DNA of 20,831 bases, from NCBI GenBank assembly GCA_964545075.1, contig CAZJFS010000071.1, forward strand, positions 1-20,831, written 5' to 3'. The stretch comes from DAOPXV01 sp035352535 (GTDB lineage Bacteria; Muiribacteriota; UBA9980). The stretch's first letter is position 1. Each line of letters begins with the position of its first letter. The position numbers were made by a program, and so were the translations under genes. The notes below the pieces were generated by a model that was not told where the DNA came from, searched no databases, and saw only the letters and a program-made list of their open reading frames with translations. Below, one piece after another: positions 15,329-20,831 of this stretch.

Positions 15329-16714
15329 TTAACGAGAAGCTCTCTCTTGCGCAAACTGCTCAAGGGCCGCGGCTACGGCGGAAATAACGGTTCGCCATTC
15401 GCCCGTTTCGGACTGGCGAAAAAGACGCATAACGCGCGGATACCATAACGAATCGGTGCGCCCGCTAAGCCAGCGCCAGTCAGTGATATATTCCGGCAAC
15501 AATACCCAGCATGTTTTTCCGAGAGCGCCCGCCAAATGGGCTACGGCGGTATCAACGCAAATGACCAGGTCAAGGTTCGACACGATAGCCGCCGTATCCT
15601 CGAAACTCTTTATCCCGGAACCCACATGAGTTATAGACATGCCTTCAGGCGGCCTAATGGCTTCATCTTCTCCCGCCCCTTTTTGCAGACTGATCAAGCT
15701 CACGCCGGGCACGGCGCCCAGAGGCTTGAGCAAATCCAGAGACGCAATGGAACGATCGGCATCGTTTTCAAATTTAGGATTTCCCTTCCACACCAGGCCG
15801 ACGCGAACGCCGCGCGCGGGCATTGCCAATTCCCACTTTGCCGCCAGATCAGGCCTGGCCCGTAAATATGGAATATCCGCTGGAACCGAATCGACGCGGG
15901 TATTGCAATAGTAAGGAATGCTCATAGGCGGGGTCCAAAAGTCCCAACCCGATCGCGGCACTTCTTCATCAAAAGCGATGAGCGTATCTACCGCGTCAAG
16001 CGTCGCAAAAAGCGTTTTTAATGCCGGATGGCAAATTAACGTAACGCTGGACGCCCCCCGCGCCTTTAATACGGCCGCGTAGCGGCAAAACTGGATCATA
16101 TCGCCATGGCCCGCTTCATAGCCTATAAGTATGGATTTTCCGAGCAGAGATTCCCCACGCCAGCGGGGACACGCAAAATAGCGCGTCATCGACGCATACC
16201 AGTCGCGCGACTCAAAAACGCTCCAGCCTTCTTCAAAACGGCCTTGACGCAAAAGCAGATAGCTTAGATTAAAGCGGGCTTTGTCATATTTTTCATCCAG
16301 CGCCATGGCCGTGCGGTAACATTTTTCCGCTTGAGCCTCACGCTTCGCGCAGGCATAGACCATCCCGAGATTCGACCAGACGGCGGGAGAATGCGGATTA
16401 AGCGCCATAGCCTTATTATAAGTCACCTCGGCCTCTTCCAATCGCTTCCGTGTTAAAAGAAGCGCGCCCAGATTCAGGTAAACTTCAAAATATTTAGGAT
16501 TGAGAGCGATGGAGCGTCTAAAACACGCTTCGGCTTCATCCAGAACGCCTCTTTTATCGAGAAGAAAACCGATATTGGCATAGGCTTCAGCGAAATCCGG
16601 AGCCGTTTGAACGGCTTCACGAAAACACGCTTCAGCGAGAGGAAAGTCTCCTGATTCCATATGGCTGACGCCTTCGAAAAAAAGAGATTTTGCGGCGGTG
16701 CGGTCCTGACTCAT
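15329..16714 (-). CDS. TPR-repeat glycosyltransferase-like protein (GT9/GT41-like C-terminal domain)
   Basis: 461 residues from the second of two adjacent ATG codons (16714), which has GGGAG 5 nt upstream. Residues 1-170 form about five TPR repeats ('AEAYANIGFLLDKRGVLDEAEACF', 'FEVYLNLGALLLTRKRLEEAEVTY', 'PAVWSNLGMVYACAKREAQAEKCY'). The rest is a GT-B-like domain with 'RVGLVWKGNPKFENDADRSI', 'VSLISLQKG' and the nucleotide-sugar side motif 'DLVICVDTAVAHLAGALGK', followed by 'WRWLSGRTDSLWYP'. Such proteins are widespread and thought to glycosylate proteins or surface polymers. The acceptor is unknown. Several stretches are clearly GC-richer than the rest of the window (counted lines 48-65% GC), which may mean horizontal transfer. 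No other glycosylation gene is adjacent. Confidence 0.85.
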   Translation of the reverse strand: MSQDRTAAKSLFFEGVSHMESGDFPLAEACFREAVQTAPDFAEAYANIGFLLDKRGVLDEAEACFRRSIALNPKYFEVYLNLGALLLTRKRLEEAEVTYNKAMALNPHSPAVWSNLGMVYACAKREAQAEKCYRTAMALDEKYDKARFNLSYLLLRQGRFEEGWSVFESRDWYASMTRYFACPRWRGESLLGKSILIGYEAGHGDMIQFCRYAAVLKARGASSVTLICHPALKTLFATLDAVDTLIAFDEEVPRSGWDFWTPPMSIPYYCNTRVDSVPADIPYLRARPDLAAKWELAMPARGVRVGLVWKGNPKFENDADRSIASLDLLKPLGAVPGVSLISLQKGAGEDEAIRPPEGMSITHVGSGIKSFEDTAAIVSNLDLVICVDTAVAHLAGALGKTCWVLLPEYITDWRWLSGRTDSLWYPRVMRLFRQSETGEWRTVISAVAAALEQFAQERASR

Positions 16715-16824
16715 CATTGCTCCCGATTCAGAAATAATTTTTCAAGCCATATATTAATGTTTAATGATATTCTCCGCTAAAAAGCAGGTTTTTCAGACAT
16801 TTAAATATTTAATAATACGCAACT

Positions 16825-16853
16825 ATTATATAATGACCATAAAAAATATTCAA
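16825..16853 (-). promoter_or_regulatory. Sigma-70 promoter of the TPR-glycosyltransferase gene
   Basis: On the minus strand TTGAAT (16853-16848), a 17-nt spacer and a perfect TATAAT (16830-16825) lie about 110 nt upstream of the start codon. Confidence 0.68.
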
Positions 16854-16857
16854 GCAA

Positions 16858-17104
16858 AATTAAAAAAACGATGAAATACTGATATCTGGTGGCGAGAACA
16901 GATTTTTACAGTTTAACCTGTTTAGCATTGGCTCGGGGGTCGCTTTAAAACTTGCCGGGCACTATGATTTTAGTGAAAACCAAAAATAAATTCGAAGAAC
17001 AAGCCGTTTCAATGCAGAAATATTTCGCTATTTATCGGCGCGCCGTCTTTATCACTATATCAAGTGTTTTAAGCATTTTCTTTATTTCAACCATAAAACA
17101 TTGA
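16858..17104 (+). pseudogene. Possible gene debris between the glycosyltransferase and sigma-54 activator genes
   Basis: This 460-bp intergenic stretch has no complete gene. One frame without a usable start codon encodes about 40 residues ending 'GSGVALKLAGHYDFSENQK' before a stop near 16989. The phrase resembles the middle of a PilZ-type beta-barrel domain. In another frame an ORF of 46 codons (16964-17104) starts with ATG and has a hydrophobic end (VFITISSVLSIFFISTI) but no ribosome binding site. Both could be chance. A decayed small gene is possible but weakly supported. Confidence 0.22.
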
Positions 17105-17116
17105 AACAAATATGGA

Positions 17117-17145
17117 TTGAAAATATAGTGGCACATGTGTATAAT
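17117..17145 (+). promoter_or_regulatory. Sigma-70 promoter of the sigma-54 activator gene
   Basis: TTGAAA (17117-17122), a 17-nt spacer and a perfect TATAAT (17140-17145) lie 35 nt upstream of the ATG at 17181. That ATG has a GGGTGA ribosome binding site 7 nt away. Confidence 0.75.
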
Positions 17146-17180
17146 CAAATAAGTAACCTTAAAACATGGGTGAATAATAT

Positions 17181-19310
17181 ATGATAAATATCGATAACAG
17201 CTACCTCAAAGTTTTAAATGCAATGTCAAAAGCGTTCGTGATGGTATCTATTAAAGGTCTTAAAATCGATGAGATATTGAAAAGCCACGTAATATATATT
17301 AACGAGGCATTCGAAACAATTTCAGGAATTAAAACAAGCGAAACCACCGGAAAAGAATTTGGCGATGTTTTCAAGATGATGCTTCCAGAGTGGTTCGAAA
17401 CAATCGCTAATACATGTAAAAACAACGAACCCGCCATTTTCGAATGTGGACTGACCGACCAGCTGGTATTTTATAAAACCGAAGCATTTATGACTGATAA
17501 CAACACTCTGGCCATTATAATCGAAGACATAACCGATCTGAAGCATGCAAATGAACAGATAAAATTTCAGGCGTTTCTCCTTGAAAACATCAATTGCGCT
17601 ATAGGTGCTACTGATTTTAATGGGCGTTATATCTATTGGAACAAGCACATGGAAACCATGTTTCAGTGGAAAAAAGAAGATATTATTGGAAAGCATATAC
17701 TCGAAGTCCGGCTTACTGAAGATATGAAAACCAATGACAAGAAAAAATTCGAACAAATTCAAAAAATCGGATATATGGAATTCGAGACTATGTGCCCTAA
17801 AAAGGACAAAACTACATTTCCGGCTCATGTTATTGTAGCATCACTGAAAAACGAGGCTGGTAATATTACAGCCCTTGTCGGAATTCACACGGACATAACA
17901 GAAAAGAAAAAAATGGAAGATGCCATAAAATTAAGTGATGAAAGATGGAAATTTGCGCTGGAGGGAAGTGGAGATGGCGTTTTTGATTATAACATAAAAA
18001 CCAAAGAAATGCATTACTCCGATAAATGGAAGCTTATCACAGGTATTAAGACCAAAAATGACAATCTCGATCTCGAAACCTGGTTTAAAAGAATATGCCT
18101 GGAAGATCGTCCAAAAGTAGAAAAACGTTTTTTCGATCATATAAATGGAAAAAGCAACCAGTTTATATGCGAACACCGCATTTGGGCCAATGGCACATAT
18201 AAGTGGTGCCTCTCACGAGCAAAAGTAATAGTTCGTGATAATAATGGAGCTCCTGTCAGGGTTATCGGAACGCTTTCGGATATTGATGAATTCAAACTTC
18301 TCGAAGAGGAATACAATAATGCAAAAAATAAATTGCTTGAAAAATTTACTTATAAAGACATTATTGGAAGAAGCCCACAAGTATTGAAAATAGTAAACAT
18401 GTTACCGTCGATTGCCTCTGGAGATTGTAATATCCTCATTGAAGGACCATCTGGCACTGGCAAAAATCTCATTGCAAAAACCATTCACTCTCTATCAGAA
18501 CGTTGTAATAAGCCGATTGCGACGGTTAACTGCGGAGCGCTGCCAGAAAATCTTCTCGAATCAGAACTTTTCGGATACGTAAAAGGAGCTTTTACGGACG
18601 CGAAAAAAGACCATCCTGGAAAAATATTAACTTCAGACGGAGGAATTATATTTCTCGATGAAATAGGCGATCTTCCACTTTCCATGCAGGTGAAGCTACT
18701 TCGCTTCATCGAAGAAAAACGTTTTGAACCGCTTGGAAGTAACAAATCATACAAGGCTGATGTACGAATAGTAGCAGCAACAAATAGAAATCTTGTTAAT
18801 CTCATAAAAGAGAAGAAATTCAGAGAAGATCTTTTTTATAGGCTCAAGATCGTTCATCTGACTATTCCGCCTTTAAAAGACAGATTCGAGGATATTGAAC
18901 TGTTGATCAGCCACTTTTTGATTGATCTCAGGCACAAATATAAAAAAAATATTAACAAAATCTCAACGAAAGCATATGAAATGCTCATGTCTTACGATTA
19001 CCCAGGAAACGTACGCGAACTTCATAACATGATGGAGCATGCATTTATTTTCTGCCAGGAAGATACGCTTAATTTAAAACATTTTTCAGACGAATATCAA
19101 AAACTGTTATTAAAGACTCTCACCCCCGGACAACAAAATGTAAAAACGAATAAATCAAGGCTAAAATCAGCCAAATTTAAAACCGAATCACAGAGCATTG
19201 CCGCTGCTTTGAAAAAGTTCAATAATAATAGAAATAAAGTGGCAGAATATTTGAAAATCAGCCGCGTTACTCTATGGAGGCTTATGAAAAAATATGACGT
19301 TTTTTCCTAA
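17181..19310 (+). CDS. PAS-containing sigma-54-dependent transcriptional activator (enhancer-binding protein)
   Basis: 709 residues. Three PAS domains lie at about 10-115, 120-235 and 245-375, ending in 'IIEDITDLKHA', 'GIHTDITEKKK' and 'GTLSDIDEFKLLE'. An AAA+ sigma-54 interaction domain follows at about 385-620: Walker A (EGPSGTGK, near 421-428), the sigma-54-contacting loop at 469-474 reading GAFTDA instead of GAFTGA, Walker B (IIFLDEIGDL), sensor 1 (AATNRNL), the arginine finger region (FREDLFYRL) and PGNVREL. A Fis-type helix-turn-helix occupies 671-705 (NRNKVAEYLKISRVTLWRLMK). No receiver domain is present, so the PAS domains probably sense a cytoplasmic signal directly. No sigma-54 site was found in this window. 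The targets are probably elsewhere. Confidence 0.93.
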   Translation: MINIDNSYLKVLNAMSKAFVMVSIKGLKIDEILKSHVIYINEAFETISGIKTSETTGKEFGDVFKMMLPEWFETIANTCKNNEPAIFECGLTDQLVFYKTEAFMTDNNTLAIIIEDITDLKHANEQIKFQAFLLENINCAIGATDFNGRYIYWNKHMETMFQWKKEDIIGKHILEVRLTEDMKTNDKKKFEQIQKIGYMEFETMCPKKDKTTFPAHVIVASLKNEAGNITALVGIHTDITEKKKMEDAIKLSDERWKFALEGSGDGVFDYNIKTKEMHYSDKWKLITGIKTKNDNLDLETWFKRICLEDRPKVEKRFFDHINGKSNQFICEHRIWANGTYKWCLSRAKVIVRDNNGAPVRVIGTLSDIDEFKLLEEEYNNAKNKLLEKFTYKDIIGRSPQVLKIVNMLPSIASGDCNILIEGPSGTGKNLIAKTIHSLSERCNKPIATVNCGALPENLLESELFGYVKGAFTDAKKDHPGKILTSDGGIIFLDEIGDLPLSMQVKLLRFIEEKRFEPLGSNKSYKADVRIVAATNRNLVNLIKEKKFREDLFYRLKIVHLTIPPLKDRFEDIELLISHFLIDLRHKYKKNINKISTKAYEMLMSYDYPGNVRELHNMMEHAFIFCQEDTLNLKHFSDEYQKLLLKTLTPGQQNVKTNKSRLKSAKFKTESQSIAAALKKFNNNRNKVAEYLKISRVTLWRLMKKYDVFS

Positions 19311-19331
19311 AAACAAGCCCGAAAAATGATC

Positions 19332-19364
19332 AAGGGAAGCCGAAGATAAACTTCGTCTTCCCTT
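19332..19364. terminator. Strong stem-loop, likely terminator of the original tRNA-Ser gene (and of the convergent activator gene)
   Basis: Arms of 14 nt (19332-19345 and 19351-19364) with one internal mismatch enclose the loop ATAAA. On the plus strand no T-run follows. On the minus strand five T residues follow after 6 nt. It lies directly 3' of the tRNA-Ser fragment in the tRNA's reading direction, so it was probably that gene's terminator. It may also end the activator transcript. Confidence 0.5.
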
Positions 19365-19371
19365 AATTAAG

Positions 19372-19428
19372 CGGAGAGACTGAGATTTGAACTCAGGGTC
19401 CCGTTTGACCAGGACACTCGATTTCGAG
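19372..19428 (-). tRNA. 3' fragment of a tRNA-Ser(CGA) gene (attachment-site remnant)
   Basis: Read on the minus strand this contains the anticodon loop CTCGAAA (19428-19422), the 3' half of the anticodon stem (TCGAG), a long class II variable arm with GTCC/GGAC pairing, a perfect T arm (CTGAG-TTCAAAT-CTCAG), the 3' acceptor strand TCTCTCC and the discriminator G. The 5' acceptor strand, D arm and 5' anticodon stem are missing: the bases before the loop (TTCCTA) cannot pair with TCGAG. CCA is not encoded. It is not a functional tRNA. The break exactly at the anticodon loop is a known crossover position for tyrosine integrases. Confidence 0.82.
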
Positions 19429-19557
19429 TAGGAATGGACGAATTTCGGTCTCTTTCATCATTTTGCCATTTGCTTTCATTTATGATGGTTTTGCTAGTTA
19501 AGACCGGTTACCGCATTTTATATGTTTTCAATCAGTTTCGGTCGTTTTCGGAAATTT

Positions 19558-19576
19558 TGGTGGCACAATGGTGGCA
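19558..19576 (+). repeat. Short direct repeat near the att-like site (possible integrase arm sites)
   Basis: TGGTGGCA occurs at 19558-19565 and again at 19569-19576, an 11-bp period, about 130 bp inside the presumed element end. Short direct repeats of this kind near tRNA-borne attachment sites often bind the integrase N-terminal domain. The rest of 19437-19693 shows no gene. Confidence 0.4.
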
Positions 19577-19693
19577 GGAAAATTACGATTCGCAAAGACG
19601 TTAATGTCGGCCGTTAGGGTCACACTAATTATCTCGTCAGAGATATAGACAAGACGTTTCTTGACGATTGCCACATTGGCCGAACTCCTTTAT

Positions 19694-20797
19694 TTATCCA
19701 ATAATCTTTTCATGTTTAAATTCAAATTTTTCCTTAAATTTGTTGTGCCAATTAAATTTTATTAATTTATCATGTTGAAGCATACCAACTACAATTCCAG
19801 GATGTATACCAATTTTTTCAGCAAAAGTCTTTATATCAACATCAAAAAATTTCTTTTTAGAAATAAATTTTTTATATTCATCTTCGGATATAATAATATT
19901 TCTCGCAAAACGATTGGCTTCTTCTTCTTCGTTCGACAGATAGCCCTTGGAGTCATCTATAAATATTTCTTTTTTACCATGTAACAAAATATGACCAGCT
20001 TCATGAAAAAAAGTAAACCAGAAGTGATCGTTTGTTTTATAACGTAAACTCATTATTATCAATGCTTTATCGGAAGTAAGCCAACGCGTAGCGCCACTTA
20101 AGTGGGTCTTTTCGAATTCAGGTAAAAATACCAGTATTACGCCTGACTTTGCACAAAAATCCTTTATTTTTGATTGAAATTCTCTAGGATCCTTAATTGT
20201 AAGTTTTCTTATTTCTAAAAGGTTTTTTTTAAAATTATCCTTTGAAAAATTTTCAGTTATAACATCCTGAGCAAGAATTTCTCCCGCACGAAGCCACGAT
20301 GCTATATGCATTAGGTCGTCAGAATAAGCCGGTGATTTTCTAAAACATACGGAATCTAAATTACCATAATATTCATTCCATTGCTTAGGACTGGGTATTC
20401 TGAAAAATTTTAAAAGAGATTCAATAATAGCCGTGCTATTTTTTGCACCGGAAATAAACCGATATTTTATAAGTTCTTTTATAGGAAAACTGTTCAGCCA
20501 TTCTTCTTTATTGCGTAAAGACTTTAGGTCTTTAGCACGTGCTTCAAAAAGCGAATAATTAGCATTGAGATTGTTCCATATGTTAGCCGATATTCCAAGT
20601 GTTTTTTCAAGTTTCACGGACATATTGGCAGTTAATAAAGCCTGCTTATTTATTATCTGGCTTAAGTGCTTCACACTTATGCCAAGTCGATCCGAAAGTT
20701 CTCTTTTTTTTATTTCACGTGCTTCAAGAACTTCTTCAAGGTATTCGCCGGGATGGACGGCATAATCTGGCATATAATATTTTTTTTCATTTTCCAT
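19694..20797 (-). CDS. HigA-type XRE regulator fused to ImmA/IrrE-family metallopeptidase domain
   Basis: 367 residues from the ATG at 20797, which has GGAGG 6 nt upstream; an ATG at 20812 overlaps that site. Residues 13-75 are a HigA-like helix-turn-helix ('VHPGEYLEEVLEAREIKKRELS', 'LGISVKHLSQIINKQA'). A central helical region follows, then an ImmA/IrrE zinc-peptidase domain with HEAGH (His265, Glu266, His269) and the acidic third-ligand helix 'NEEEEANRFARNIII'. Family members cleave repressor-type proteins or act as antitoxins or regulators of mobile elements. The gene sits inside the presumed integrated element next to its tRNA-Ser boundary. A HigB-like toxin gene, if any, would lie just beyond the right edge. 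Low GC and many AAA/ATT codons set it apart from the left-hand genes. Confidence 0.9.
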   Translation of the reverse strand: MENEKKYYMPDYAVHPGEYLEEVLEAREIKKRELSDRLGISVKHLSQIINKQALLTANMSVKLEKTLGISANIWNNLNANYSLFEARAKDLKSLRNKEEWLNSFPIKELIKYRFISGAKNSTAIIESLLKFFRIPSPKQWNEYYGNLDSVCFRKSPAYSDDLMHIASWLRAGEILAQDVITENFSKDNFKKNLLEIRKLTIKDPREFQSKIKDFCAKSGVILVFLPEFEKTHLSGATRWLTSDKALIIMSLRYKTNDHFWFTFFHEAGHILLHGKKEIFIDDSKGYLSNEEEEANRFARNIIISEDEYKKFISKKKFFDVDIKTFAEKIGIHPGIVVGMLQHDKLIKFNWHNKFKEKFEFKHEKIIG

Positions 20798-20814
20798 GGT
20801 AATCCTCCACATCC

Positions 20815-20820
20815 AGTATA
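20815..20820 (-). promoter_or_regulatory. Possible -10 box of the HigA/ImmA-like gene
   Basis: On the minus strand TATACT lies 17 nt upstream of the ATG at 20797, which would give a leader of about 10 nt. The -35 box would fall outside the window, so this cannot be confirmed. Confidence 0.3.
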
Positions 20821-20831
20821 ATTATCTCTCT

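Noticed and set aside
17129..17145. Sigma-54 promoter before the activator gene (TGGCAC)
   Set aside because: The -12 part lacks the TTGC element, while a perfect -10 and a good -35 at 17 bp overlap the same place.
19372..19440. Complete tRNA-Ser gene
   Set aside because: The D arm, the 5' acceptor strand and the 5' half of the anticodon stem are missing; bases before the anticodon loop do not pair.
1..20831. CRISPR array, rRNA genes, complete insertion sequence
   Set aside because: No regularly spaced repeats, no rRNA-like stretches and no transposase or recombinase gene are seen in the window.

Overview
The window is bacterial DNA of roughly 40-45% GC. Its intergenic regions carry near-consensus sigma-70 promoters (TTGACA-N17-TATAAT type) and its genes have strong GGAGG-type ribosome binding sites. 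Signal peptides, a KefB-type antiporter, PAS-rich signalling proteins, TPR and SH3b proteins and a (p)ppGpp-synthetase-like protein suggest a free-living Gram-negative-like bacterium, perhaps from a poorly cultured phylum. I cannot name the taxon. A run of exactly 100 N (13854-13953) shows that this is a draft scaffold, so adjacency across the gap is not certain.

Layout. 1-494: 5' part of a secreted formylglycine-generating-enzyme-family protein (minus). 784-2223: compact archaeal-type threonyl-tRNA synthetase (minus). It is preceded by a 277-nt leader with a consensus promoter, a 32-codon leader peptide ending in Thr-Thr-Pro-Val-Thr-Thr, and a stem-loop plus U-run: an apparent threonine attenuator. 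2679-4070: RDD-family membrane protein with an internal 120-bp duplication of its zinc-finger segment. 4087-4950: stand-alone RelA/SpoT-type alarmone synthetase. 5069-6452: metallo-beta-lactamase-fold gene followed by the two ends of a gutted hybrid histidine kinase. 6718-7629: ferredoxin-nitroreductase fusion. 7648-9603: KefB-like K+/H+ antiporter. 9899-10642: secreted DUF3298-like protein. 10665-12971: soluble four-PAS histidine kinase. 13180-13770: secreted charged helical protein, divergent from the kinase. Then the gap. 13957-15189: secreted SH3b-SH3b-papain-like protein. 15329-16714: GC-richer TPR-glycosyltransferase-like protein. 17181-19310: three-PAS sigma-54 activator. 19372-19428: 3' fragment of a tRNA-Ser(CGA) gene, read as the attachment-site scar of an integrated element. 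The element would extend rightward and carry the HigA/ImmA-like gene at 19694-20797.

Functionally this is mostly chromosomal housekeeping and signalling. The most notable features are the apparent Thr-codon attenuation leader in front of the ThrRS gene and the tRNA-Ser scar marking a mobile-element boundary.
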